From positions 2,571,551 through 2,635,550 of the forward strand of contig CM055757.1 in NCBI GenBank assembly GCA_029465975.1: a stretch of 64,000 nt of DNA, in the 5' to 3' direction. Position 1 is the first letter of the stretch. Every line of letters begins with the position of its first letter. Made by a program: the position numbers and the translations under genes. Shown piece after piece: positions 17,401-29,059 of the stretch. A model generated the notes under the pieces. That model was not told the origin of the DNA. It did no database searches and saw only the letters and a list, made by a program, of their open reading frames with translations. Origin of the DNA: Dallia pectoralis. Its lineage: Eukaryota; Chordata; Actinopteri; Esociformes; Umbridae.

Positions 17401-20400
17401 CAATAGGTTTAATATATCTGAATCCATACAATAGGTTTAATATCTCTATATCTGAATCCATACAATAGGTTTAATATGTCTATATCTGGATCCATACAAT
17501 AGGTTTAATATATCTGGATCCATACAATAGGTTTAATATATCTATATCTGGATCAATACAATAGGTTTAATATGTCTGGATCCATACAATAGGTTTAATA
17601 TATCTGAATCCATACAATAGGTTTAATATATCTGAATCCATACAATAGGTTTAATATCTCTATATCTGGATCCATACAATAGGTTTAATATATCTATATC
17701 TGGATCCATACAATAGGTTTAATATATCTGAATCCATACAATAGGTTTAATATGTCTAGATCTGGATCCATACAATAGGTTTAATATATCTATATCTGGA
17801 TCCATACAATAGGTTTAATATATCTGGATCCATACAATAGGTTTAATATATCTGAATCCATACAATAGGTTTAATATGTCTATATCTGGATCCATACAAT
17901 AGGTTTAATATATCTATATCTGGATCCATACAATAGGTTTAATATATCTGAATCCATACAATAGGTTTAATATGTCTATATCTGGATCCATACAATAGGT
18001 TTAATATGTCTATATCTGGATCCATACAATAGGTTTAATATGTCTATATCTGGATCCATACAATAGGTTTAATATATCTGGATCCATACAATAGGTTTAA
18101 TATGTCTATATCTGGATCCATACAATAGGTTTAATATATCTGGATCCATACAATAGGTTTAATATATCTATATCTGAATCCATACAATAGGTTTAATATG
18201 TCTATATCTGGATCCATACAATAGGTTTAATATATCTGGATCCATACAATAGGTTTAATATGTCTATATCTGGATCCATACAATAGGTTTAATATGTCTA
18301 TATCTGGATCCATACAATAGGTTTAATATATCTATATCTGGATCCATACAATAGGTTTAATATATCTATATCTGGATCCATACAATAGGTTTAATATGTC
18401 TATATCTGAATCCATACAATAGGTTTAATATGTCTATATCTGGATCCATACAATAGGTTTAATATGTCTATATCTGGATCCATACAATAGGTTTAATATA
18501 TCTGAATCCATACAATAGGTTTAATATCTCTATATCTGGATCCATACAATAGGTTTAATATCTCTATATCTGGATCCATACAATAGGTTTAATATGTCTA
18601 TATCTGGATCCATACAATAGGTTTAATATATCTGGATCCATACAATAGGTTTAATATCTCTATATCTGGATCCATACAATAGGTTTAATATCTCTATATC
18701 TGGATCCATACAATAGGTTTAATATGTCTATATCTGGATCCATACAATAGGTTTAATATGTCTATATCTGGATCCATAAAATAGGTTTAATATATCTGGA
18801 TCCATACAATAGGTTTAATATCTCTATATCTGAATCCATACAATAGGTTTAATATGTCTATATCTGGATCCATAAAATAGGTTTAATATATCTGGATCCA
18901 TACAATAGGTTTAATATGTCTATATCTGAATCCATACAATATGTTTAATATATCTATATCTGGATCCATACAATAGGTTTAATATATCTGGATCCATACA
19001 ATAGGTTTAATATATCTGGATCCATACAATAGGTTTAATATGTCTATATCTGGATCCATACAATAGGTTTAATATGTCTATATCTGAATCCATACAATAG
19101 GTTTAATATGTCTATATCTGGATCCATACAATATGTTTAATATGTCTATATCTGGATCCATAAAATAGGTTTAATATATCTGGATCCATACAATAGGTTT
19201 AATATCTCTATCTGAATCCATACAATAGGTTTAATATGTCTATATCTGGATCCATAAAATAGGTTTAATATATCTGGATCCATACAATAGGTTTAATATC
19301 TCTATATCTGAATCCATACAATATGTTTAATATATCTATATCTGGATCCATACAATAGGTTTAATATATCTGGATCCATACAATAGGTTTAATATATCTG
19401 GATCCATACAATAGGTTTAATATGTCTATATCTGGATCCATACAATAGGTTTAATATGTCTATATCTGGATCCATACAATAGGTTTAATATGTCTATATC
19501 TGGATCCATACAATAGGTTTAATATGTCTATATCTGAATCCATACAATAGGTTTAATATATCTGGATCCATACAATAGGTTTAATATATCTGGATCCATA
19601 CAATAGGTTTAATATATCTATATCTGGATCCATACAATAGGTTTAATATATCTATATCTGGATCCATACAATAGGTTTAATATATCTATATCTGGATCCA
19701 TACAATAGGTTTAATATATCTGGATCCATACAATAGGTTTAATATATCTATATCTGAATCCATACAATAGGTTTAATATATCTGGATCCATACAATAGGT
19801 TTAATATGTCTATATCTGGATCCATACAATAGGTTTAATATATCTGGATCCATACAATAGGTTTAATATATCTATATCTGAATCCATACAATAGGTTTAA
19901 TATATCTGGATCCATACAATAGGTTTAATATGTCTATATCTGAATCCATACAATAGGTTTAATATATCTGGATCCATACAATAGGTTTAATATATCTGAA
20001 TCCATACAATAGGTTTAATATGTCTATATCTGGATCCATACAATAGGTTTAATATGTCTATATCTGGATACATACAATAGGTTTAATATGTCTATATCTG
20101 GATCCATTCAATAGGTTTAATATATATATATCTGGATCCATACAATAGGTTTAATATGTCTATATCTGGATCCATAAAATAGGTTTAATATGTCTGGATC
20201 AATACAATAGGTTTAATATATCTATATCTGAATCCATATGTACGGGTTCAGTATATCTGGATCTATAGAACATTTTATGTGTGTGTGAGAGTGCCTTTTG
20301 ATGGGTGTAGCAGAGGTACACTGTGAGACAGGTTGGGGTTTTAATATGTTGTGTGTGTGTGTGTGTGTGTGTGTGCCATTATCTGAGCAGCAGCTGAAGC

Positions 20401-23400
20401 ACTCCAACCTTGTGAACCTGATTGAGGTGTTCAGGAGGAAACGGAAGCTGCACCTGGTGTTTGAGTACTGTGACCACACTGTCCTCCACGAACTAGACAA
20501 GTACCCCAGAGGGTAAGTCTCGCGTTCACACAGATCCTGTCCTTCTGGGGACCTGAGACCGGACACTGAATCAGAAATACATGTTACCAATTTCCTGGCG
20601 CATTTCCTCCCCGAACTCTAACCTCAATAACCCAACATGTATACCTAAACTGAACCAAGCCATAACACCTGAACAGGTAATACCTAAACTAAACCTAGCC
20701 CTGACACCTGAACATAATCTGTAATACCTAAACTAAACCTAGCCCTGACACCTGAACATAATCTGTAATACCTAAACTAAACCTAGCCCTGGCACCTGAA
20801 CATAGTCTGTAATGCCTAACCTAAACCTAGCCCTGGCACCTGAACATAGTCTGTAATACCTAACCTAAATTTAGCCCTGCCTGACACCTGAACATAGTCT
20901 GTAATGCCTAACCTAAATCTAGCCCTGACACCTGAACATAGTCTGTAATGCCTAACCTAAACCTAGCCCTGGCACCTGAACATAGTCTGTAATGCCTAAC
21001 CTAAATTTAGCCCTGCCTGACACCTGAACATAGTCTGTAATGCCTAACCTAAATCTAGCCCTGACACCTGAACATAGTCTGTAATGCCTAACCTAAATCT
21101 AGCCCTGACACCTGAACATAGTCTGTGATGCCTAACCTAAATTTAGCCTGAACACCTCAACATAGTCTGTAATGCCTAACCTAAATTTAGCCTGAACACC
21201 TGAACATAGTCTGTAATGCATGGATCTTAAAGTAGCCCCAAATCTAACAACCAAGTGTAATTATCCTCTGAGGCAGAAAAACAAATTCTCCATACTAGGA
21301 ACCAGCCATAAAACCATGATGACGGGTGTTTCATGTCTGAAACACTTTTCTTAAGTGGGGACCTGACTTCCACACACACACACACACACGCACACACAGA
21401 CACACACACACACACACACACACCCTGCGGTGATAGCCCCAGTGTTTGACTGTTACCACAGAGACCGACCTGCTCGCTGCGGAATTTTTGCAGTGATGCA
21501 CTCCCAGAATGCTGTTAGCATGCAGAGATAGGGGGAGCTGTGAGAACGCACACATATGTAAACACTCACTCACACACACACACACACACACTCTGGTCGT
21601 ACACATAAAAACAGTTTGCAAACAGTTTGCAGTTGTCTATATCCTGGCTTTTTACCTGGTTGCCTGGTCGTGGGGTGGTGAAGAGTGACATTAGAGAGAG
21701 GAGCTGGTCAGTGTTCCAAATCACCCCCTTTTTCATGGTACACTACTTTAAATCAGAGCCCCTATTGGTCACCGTGGCTGAGAGTTGTGCTCTAAAAAAG
21801 GAACCGGCTGTGATTTGGCACGCAGCCATTGTTAATATTGGCCAATTGTAAGACTTGATATAGCTATTACTATGGCAACACTGATAGATGGCCACTGAAA
21901 CAACACCCTTGCTCTAAAACCGTACCACTGTTTAAAATAGAGAGACTGTTTGGCCAAATTTAATATCACATTAGAGATGCCTAAGGAAATAGATGCCTAT
22001 TTCCCAGAGAATTTGAAAAGAAATCCACCCACGATGGATCCTATTATTTATTACCAGAGAAGCAGGAGAGTATGACATTACTGTACCACTGTTTGTGTGT
22101 GTCTGTGTGTGGGAGAGAGATTGACCAACAGGAGAGTTTAATTACATTCCAATAGTAATTAGTTGGTTGGCTTTCAGTGTTCCAGAGCACCTGGTGAAGA
22201 GCTTCACCTGGCAAACACTCCAGGCTGTCAACTTCTGCCACAAACAAAACGTAAGTTCCTTCCTATACCGAGAACCTATTCGAATACATTTTTTTCCATT
22301 TTTTCAATTCCATGAAAAATCCTTCCCTGAGGGTTCTTTATTTACACCTGAAGGATTTTCCTGAAACATGGGTTTTTCAAAAGTGTTTTTCTTCACGTTC
22401 CCTGCTAATAGAGCAACTAGTTCAGGGAAAATCCTTATTGACCTATTTCTTCCACTACCTCTGCTCTTCCACCTACTCCCCCTTTCTCCATCCCTCCCCA
22501 AGTCCTGGCCCCTCCCACTACACCACAGGTTTTAATAGAATTCCTGTCTCCAGGCTGACATGCTTACCGTTTAATGTTTAACTGAGACACAACAAACACC
22601 ACAGGGCCCTCGTAACAACCGCTTTGCTAACGTGTGGATATGTGGTGTAATCATTAGCGCACAAGATGTTTTGCAAAACAATAACTAAACCAAACAGTTC
22701 AGATTTGACAAATTCTGTCTCAGTTTGCGTCTTGGATAAGACTGCTTGCCTTCTCTAGCCTGGCACCCGATCTGTATTATTTGCAACATCCTTACAGTGT
22801 GACACAGTGCACAAAATCAGGTTTTTCCCTCAACAATACGCCACGTGAATGAGCTGTGGTTGAATGAATGGAGCCTCTGCTCTGATGATCTCTGTATGTT
22901 TGTCTTCCTCAGTGCATCCACAGGGACGTGAAGCCAGAGAACATTCTCATCACCAAACAGCAGGTCATCAAGCTATGTGACTTTGGGTTTGCCAGGATAC
23001 TCAGTAAGTTGTTACGGAGGGTCACCATTAGGTGCATACATACCATCTCAGGACAAGTGTCGGCAAGAGGACAGTCATTGTTTTCAACAGACTTCCTAAA
23101 TGTCTTCGTCTGTTCTCACTGTGTTTCTGTAAAGCCGGCCCATGTGACTACTACACGGACTACGTGGCTACGAGGTGGTACCGCGCCCCAGAGCTCCTGG
23201 TGGGAGACACCCAGTACGGGCCCCCTGTCGATGTCTGGGCGGTTGGGTGTGTGTTTGCTGAGCTGCTCTCTGGTATCCCCCTGTGGCCCGGCAAGTCTGA
23301 CATGGACCAGCTCTACCTCATCAGGAAGACTCTGGGTACCCTTTGACCTTTTGCAACCTATTTATTTTCTTATCGTACTGCTTTTGGCACCCTATTTCCT

Positions 23401-24479
23401 TTGTAGTGCACTGCTTTTGGCACTCTATTTCCATTGTAGTGCACTTCTTTTGGCACCCTATTTCCTTCGTAGCGGACTGCTATCTGTGCTTACTAGCCAA
23501 ATAATTTGTTAATTGTTATTGATGACCTCAGCTGCATTTTCCCGTTTTCGTTTTTACGGTAGTCTTGAGGAAAACGCTTGACAACAGCGTGATTTCGGTG
23601 ACTAGTGTCAATCTAAGAGCTGTTTTTTTTTTTATTTGAGATGTCAGCGTGCGTAACTGCTTTTTCTTTGAGATTGGACAGATCGGTGTCAGTGTAAGTG
23701 CTGTTTCTTTGAGCTGTTTCTTTTGTCCACAGGAGACCTGATCCCCCGTCACCAGCAGGTGTTTAGTAACAACCAGTTCTTCAGTGGAGTCTGTATCCCA
23801 GAGCCTCAGGAGATGGTGAGAACATCTGATGGATATCACTGATCTACTAAGTGTTTGATACACTGAGCAACATCGCCTAAATAGTTTTCTTCGTGTCGTC
23901 CGTAGGAAACTGTCCAGCAGAGATACCCTAATCTATCATATCAAGCTCTCAGTCTGATGAAGGTACGGACTCAACTCAATATCCTAGTTTGGTATTGTAC
24001 AAGATGTTTAATTGAGATTGTTAATCCCTAATGTTGTGCGTAAGAAATGTGTAACCTTTGCCCTCTGACCCCAGGGCTGTTTGCGTATGGATCCGACAGA
24101 GCGTCTGACCTGTGAACAGCTTCTCGAACATCCCTACTTTGACAGCCAGCGGGACGAGAGTGAACGACGGGAACACGACCGCTCCACCAATCGGAGGTCA
24201 CGACCCCGGAAACACCTCCCACCTGGAGTCAGTTGCTTTATATATGCCCTTCCACGTTTGCATAAAAATGCTCGACACACTGTCACATGTGTAGACGCAG
24301 TGCGTACGGTTCTTTTTTTTCCAATGGTTGTGATGACGTTCTTGCATCTCTGAGTTTGATCGTCTCCCTTTCTCCAGTATTTGCCCCAGCTCACGGGCAG
24401 CAGTATCTTCCCAGCACTGGACAACAAGAAGTACTACAGCAACCTCAGGAAATTCAACTACCATTTTCCTAACATCTAA
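14498..24479 (+). CDS. cdkl1: CDKL1, cyclin-dependent kinase-like 1 (complete)
   Basis: Nine coding exons: 14498-14665, 20391-20512, 22178-22250, 22913-23003, 23135-23335, 23733-23815, 23906-23962, 24075-24227, 24378-24479 (TAA). They give 349 aa, close to the roughly 357 aa of the mammalian protein. Kinase landmarks are the Gly loop IGEGSYGVV (10-18), VAIKK with catalytic Lys33, the CDKL-type helix motif KKIALRE, HRDVKPEN (Asp126), DFG (144-146), the MAPK-like TDY activation motif (159-161) and APE (169-171). The C-terminus is LTGSSIFPALDNKKYY...FPNI. CMGC-group Ser/Thr kinase; family members act at cilia and in the nucleus. ATG 14498 has an ideal context (A at -3, G at +4). An in-frame ATG at 14465 would add 11 residues but has a weak context. 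Intron 1 (5.7 kb) is mostly a tandem array. Confidence 0.97.
14666..16210 (+). other. CDKL1 intron 1, left part, no gene seen
   Basis: Intron text after donor AAG|GTAAAC. A telomere-like fragment (CCCTAACCCTGACCTTAACC) at about 15750 is too short and degenerate to be more than chance. A (GAT)n run lies at 15661-15680. Confidence 0.55.
16211..20269 (+). repeat. 4-kb minisatellite with mixed 34-bp and 28-bp units (CDKL1 intron 1)
   Basis: More than 120 copies of a unit containing TCCATACAATAGGTTTAATA. Long units carry TGTCTATATCTGGA between cores. Short units carry only TATCTGGA, six bases fewer. Further variants are GGATCC/GAATCC, TGTC/TATC/TCTC and rare CATAAAATAG. The long and short forms alternate irregularly over the array, which ends about 120 bp before exon 2. 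Confidence 0.95.
20349..20375 (+). repeat. (GT)n run just before CDKL1 exon 2
   Basis: About 13 GT dinucleotides end 15 bp before the exon 2 acceptor (GAGCAG|CAG) and replace the usual polypyrimidine tract there with an alternating G/T one. Confidence 0.9.
20646..21226 (+). repeat. 44-bp minisatellite (CDKL1 intron 2)
   Basis: About 13 copies of a unit with CTGAACATAGTCTGTAATG and CTAACCTAAA, with variants and small insertions (CTGCCTGACACC). It begins about 130 bp after the exon 2 donor. Confidence 0.9.
21227..22177 (+). other. CDKL1 intron 2, right part
   Basis: Contains (CA)n runs at 21371-21422 and 21569-21592. At about 21705-21845 lies a degenerate palindromic module (TTCCAAATCACCC...TACACTACTTT...GTGATTTGGCACGCA) of a type dispersed in some fish genomes. 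No exon. Confidence 0.5.
22251..22912 (+). other. CDKL1 intron 3, no feature seen
   Basis: Intron with donor AAC|GTAAGT and acceptor CCTCAG|TGC. Nothing else recognised. Confidence 0.6.
23352..23482 (+). repeat. 33-bp repeat of a GTAGTGCACT module (CDKL1 intron 5)
   Basis: Three to four degenerate copies containing TTTTGGCACCCTATTTCC and GTAGTGCACT start 17 bp after the exon 5 donor. Related text recurs at 62587-62732. Confidence 0.8.
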
Positions 24480-26184
24480 ACCCGCCATTTTGGATCTGAA
24501 CAGTATCGTCAAGATATTCCAGTCGGCTCGTGTGCTGGAAACAGGAAGTGGATGACATCGTGTAATGGAACGCAGCTAATTGGTTCACAAGATAACAGTT
24601 GAACCGACGGTTTTAATTAAAGAATCCTGGTGAATTCTTTCTATGCATGACTAAGAGACATTTTAGTTAAGCGGTGTGGCCTCTACATTTATGTCTATAT
24701 CGTTTTGTATCTTGTATATCTATACATTGAAGACAAGGAGCAGACTTTTGCTGTGCTTGTAGACTTTAGTCATGTTACAGGCGGACATCGTTGAATCAAT
24801 CAATAGTTTGATCGACAACTATGTTGTGTGATATGTGTTAGATTGTAAATGTCATACGAAGTGTTAACTGATATGCTAAACTACTGTACACGCCTTGGGC
24901 ATTATCAACTTTTGACTTTAAGTCTGTTCCAATTTACCCGTTACATGTAAATTCAGGCAGTGTCATCGACTATTCGGTGAGGAATGAGACTGCCGTTTCC
25001 CACGGTGTTAGCTGATATCAAACACCAATTCAGGCTCTGTGAGATCTGCCACAGGTCTGTATTGAAGTAACCTGGAGGCAGCACTATGATGTACTGCTGT
25101 AAATGGTTTGCCAAATGTTACTTGTTTTTTGATAATGACAGACAATTCATGAAAGTTCATTAATTAGACTTTTGCAAAATACAGACAGGTTGTTTTATCA
25201 ATGAGTCTTGAGTACATTTAACTGGCCAAGTGGGATGTTAATTAGTACAGTGTATAAAAAGATGAAGACGAATCGAACAGAGGATGTGGTAATATTTGGA
25301 TAGTTAATCTGTGTCAATAACATTTAAAATAATTAACTACTAACCCTAAACATCTCTGTAACCCCAATACTAGCTGTAATTCTAATCCTAACGAGCATTT
25401 ACTTAAGTGTGTTAATATGAATATCTACAGATGGTAATTTTGACTATCCAAATAAAGTGTAATCGAGATGGACAAAAGTTTAATTTTAAATAATGTGTGG
25501 AATCATTGTTAAAGTATGATAGTGTTTAAATGTAGCCTTATGAAATTAAACACAATTTTAGATTTCATTTCATGTAGTAATTATTCAACAAATACACAGC
25601 AACAACTGGGCTTCTCTGGAAAAAGAAATTGTATTGAAAATCTTTTCACAACCAGCTGTTTTTAGATGACTGGTGCTATGAAGGCTTGTATAGACATTTC
25701 CTTAGGTCTAGTTACAAGTGCCAAATAAATATATCATTCAAAGATTTCTAAAGGAATTAATCAATGTTGCAGATAAGCATTGACAGCATGTACTTTTCTA
25801 TATAGTCATATTTAATAGGCCATGAATGACAAATATAATAAACAATAGGATAGAAAATTCTGTCAAACTTTTGTTTTGGAGTTAATAAAGTGCAGTTATA
25901 AGCTTGCTGGAGTAGTTGTTTAATTTGGTCATGCTTCTATCTAGGTTCCAGATTAGTGGTGTGCCGTCTTACCAACCTCTACAGTCACAAAAATAACCAC
26001 GAGAGATTGGAGAATACAAAACGGCACACACTGATCTGGAACCAGGCTCATATTCACTGGAACAGTTCCAAATATAAAACATGAATATGACATGTGCTGC
26101 AAAACACGGAGCATCTAGTCAGAAAACGACCCACTGGGTCAGTGGGTGTGTCTATGTCACAGTCTGCTCTAGCCTTTTGGTCGG
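24480..26184. other. CDKL1 3'UTR and tail-to-tail gap to DMAC2L
   Basis: Between the convergent stop codons of CDKL1 (24479) and DMAC2L (26185). Plus-strand AATAAA signals lie at 25451-25456 and 25884-25889. A minus-strand ATTAAA (25811-25816) could serve DMAC2L. The two 3'UTRs may therefore overlap. No other gene seen. Confidence 0.5.
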
Positions 26185-28367
26185 TCAGACCAGGTCCAGC
26201 TCTATGTTCAGTTTGGGTAAAGCTGTCTGGAGTCTCTCTACGGTCTTCTCCTTGTCCACCACCCCTGGTAGATCACTCAGGTACAAGTGCTCCAGATTCC
26301 TTGAACACAGAGTCGATGCACGTTGTGTGGTATGACACGGAACACAATGTTAATATAAAAACTGAATGGTACATTTCTTACATTCTAAAGGGCATGGAAT
26401 GGCATTGATTCCCCGTAACAATCAGATTTGTGCCAATCCTAACTAACCATAAATGTAGCACCTATTGAACATTTACTATAAACATTAACTATTAACACTT
26501 AAGTGAATATGAAATGTTTTTAAAAATGAGAAAAGGTCAAATGAGAGGTATGTAAAAGCACAGGAGTTTGATAGTGTCCTCACCTCAGTTTATGCAGGGC
26601 GATGATTCCCTTATCCGTCACATTCCCACAGGAGACCACCTCCATCTTCAGCAGACTGGACTGCAGGTTCTCTATGGTGCTAATTCTCTCTAAGCATGAG
26701 TCTTCGATGTACATACTCTTGTTAAATTTGATCTCTTCCAAATGCTCCAGCCCATCTTAAAGGAAAGTTATAGGCAACAATACATCCACTATACATTTGA
26801 CATTCTAGTGATTTATGCAGAACTAGTAATCAGGGTTCGATTTTCAACGTTCACACCCTTTAAAACGGCAACGTTTCAGTTACTTGACTTAAATAACTAT
26901 ATCAAATACAAACCTGTTTACAGCAGTGGTAATCAGTGACTGATTTTCAGTCTAAAACCACAATGAGCCATAAGATGTTGGAAACAGGGCATGTGAAATG
27001 TGAATACGATGACATTAACGTTAAACTGTTTCAACTTTTTTTTTTAAACAAGCAGAAAAAACTATGACATTACAAACATTACACTGGTTATGTTCAGCTT
27101 TTAAGATAAATATAAGTACACAATTTAGCCTGTTTAAAAAAAAGTTATTATACATCAATGCCACATAATAATGAATAAGATTACATGGCGACTGAGAACC
27201 AGAAGAGATCTCCGGCTTCCTGCTGTTCTAAGAGGATTTGTGAATAAAGGAAAATGATTTCTCAGTCTGTGCTAATCAGGCCAGACCAGGACAAACGGTG
27301 TCCTCTGTCCTCCTTTCTGCTGTAAAACATCCTGCTCTCCTGCGTCACTCGGCACGTAAACAGTCTGATAGACACTAACTTTCACCCTTTCTCTCTCAGT
27401 GTCGCTTAACACTCCCGGGTGTCCAATTGTAGCAGATCAACTGAACCGCATTGAGGCCCAAACACATGAAAGAGTTAAATGATCAGTCAATGAAGAGTTG
27501 AAACCAATAACATGTCAATAAAATGACCAATTGATTACAATTGTATTTTCAGTCAAAACCACTAGTTACACACCATGTTTAAGAAGCATGTCTAAATCTG
27601 ATCCCTTTGCCCTTTGTCTTATTTCCTCATTTGACCAACATGGCTGCCGTGTAAACATAGCCAGACTGTAAACACACCGAGGAGCGAGCGTACACATGAT
27701 ATGGCCCAGAGACACCAACTCTGACACCGCCTTTCACCCCATACCATCAAGACACAGACACCAAACCGTTTTCCCACAATCCCCGGCTGCATCGGGAAAC
27801 ATACCCAGGTGGTCAAAGCCGTTGTACATGATGCAGGAGTCCGTGGCGTCGATGCCCTGGATCTTGAATCTCCCCAGCGGGCCAGTGGGCAGGGCGTTGT
27901 AGTCATGTTGCCAGCGGTCAAGCCCGTGGAACCTCACCTTGGCACCACACCTGGTCAGCCACTCTGCAGTGGAGCGGTCTGGTCCCACCGCCTTAATACG
28001 CTCATAGTCCACTCTGGGAACAAGAACACAGTTAGCCCACTACCGGGTCAATCCTGAAGGGTGCAAGCACTTTTACAACTTCTATTTTTAATAAGGTGCC
28101 GATTCAGATGAGTAATTACCTAACTAGGTCAAATTTAAAATCGAAATGTAATCAGACTTTCAGGACCAAAGCTGAATAGCCCTGGCCAAAATGACATGGG
28201 ACGTTTAGATTCAGTAGAAGTAGGTGAGGAAAAGAATGAAGAGGTAACATCATTTACTTATTAAAGACTGCGTTCAGCCATCCCCAGAACTGTCTTCCGA
28301 CATCTGGAGACCGTGTCTTTTGTGAGAAAAGGCCTGCCTGTATAGCCGCCCTGGACAGCTGCTGCAT
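26185..28367 (-). CDS. dmac2l: DMAC2L / ATP5S, ATP synthase coupling factor B (complete)
   Basis: Four coding exons on the minus strand: 28367-28258 (ATG), 28013-27805, 26755-26584, 26299-26185 (TGA). They give 201 aa. The N-terminus (MQQLSRAAIQAGLF...) is basic and free of acidic residues, as in a mitochondrial presequence. FWGWLNAVFNKVDYERI begins the mature part, 175 aa from Phe27, the same length as mammalian factor B. Leucine-rich-repeat text follows (ENLQSSLLKMEVVSCGNVTD, LEHLYLSDLPGV). The family protein binds the inner-membrane ATP synthase and is linked to coupling; the paralogue DMAC2 acts in complex I assembly. Oddity: the functional dithiol CxC of mammalian factor B (mature Cys92/Cys94) reads Asn-Lys-Ser here (26715-26723). 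The gene is convergent with CDKL1 and divergent from L2HGDH. Confidence 0.95.
26756..27804 (-). other. DMAC2L intron 2, no feature seen
   Basis: Minus-strand intron with donor CTGG|GTATGT and acceptor TTTAAG|ATG. No repeats or mobile element recognised. Confidence 0.6.
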
Positions 28368-28369
28368 AT

Positions 28370-29059
28370 CTTCCAACAGGAAAAAGAAGCCACAGTATTC
28401 AGTTTTTGGGAGGTGCCTGATGATGACATTGCTACTTGTTATGGTATGGAATTGTATTAAAGTGTATTACTGATGTTATTGACAGTCTACTTTGAGCGGG
28501 AGGGGCCGGGTAACTAAATTGGACAGATTACAGGACAGATTACTACAATTAATCCTGGATACACGTTTCAAGCATAATCTCGCTAATTGCCGAAACTAAC
28601 CAACACAGGCTTCTCCCTACGCAGTAAAACACAACTGATATAAATATGAGCAAACAAGCCTGAAACTATATCAGTTCTGAGCAATAAATCGGTCGTAAAA
28701 CATAATAAAGTTGTCGTGTGATCGCCGTTACATGTGGTAGTGTTAACGTGTTGTTCTTTATCAATTCGCTTACCTTGATTTCACCTGTCACGTCGCTATT
28801 CAACAGTATCTTTCATAACATCACGAACCTGTTTACAGTGGGATGAACTTTGACCCCTACGCATGAGCAACGTGCTCTACTATTGGTCCATTAGACTGGG
28901 CGTGAGGGGAAAGAGGCGGAGCTTCCTGTCATCTGCAGGGCAGTTTGATCCAAGATGGGTTAAACGCTGTGTGGTTTGACCTGTGAGAGCTGTTATATTC
29001 ACAGAATATGTGTGCACCACAATTTATGTTATTCTGCCTAACGTAGTGTTTTTGTCAAA
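28370..29059. promoter_or_regulatory. Likely bidirectional promoter, DMAC2L / L2HGDH
   Basis: The start codons of DMAC2L (minus, 28367) and L2HGDH (plus, 29060) face away from each other across about 690 bp. This gap must hold the DMAC2L leader exon and both transcription starts. The stretch around 28780-28960 is richer in CpG (for example CACGTCGC and GGGCGTGAGGGG) than its surroundings. No TATA box was recognised. Both products are mitochondrial. Promoter function is inferred from gene geometry. Confidence 0.55.
28774..28850 (-). other. dmac2l: Possible non-coding first exon of DMAC2L
   Basis: The first coding exon of DMAC2L starts two bases before its ATG at a 3' splice site (AG at 28371-28370), so an upstream leader exon must exist. 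On the minus strand a consensus donor AAG|GTAAGC lies at 28774/28773. The right-hand (5') border is a guess, because no transcript evidence is available. Confidence 0.5.
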
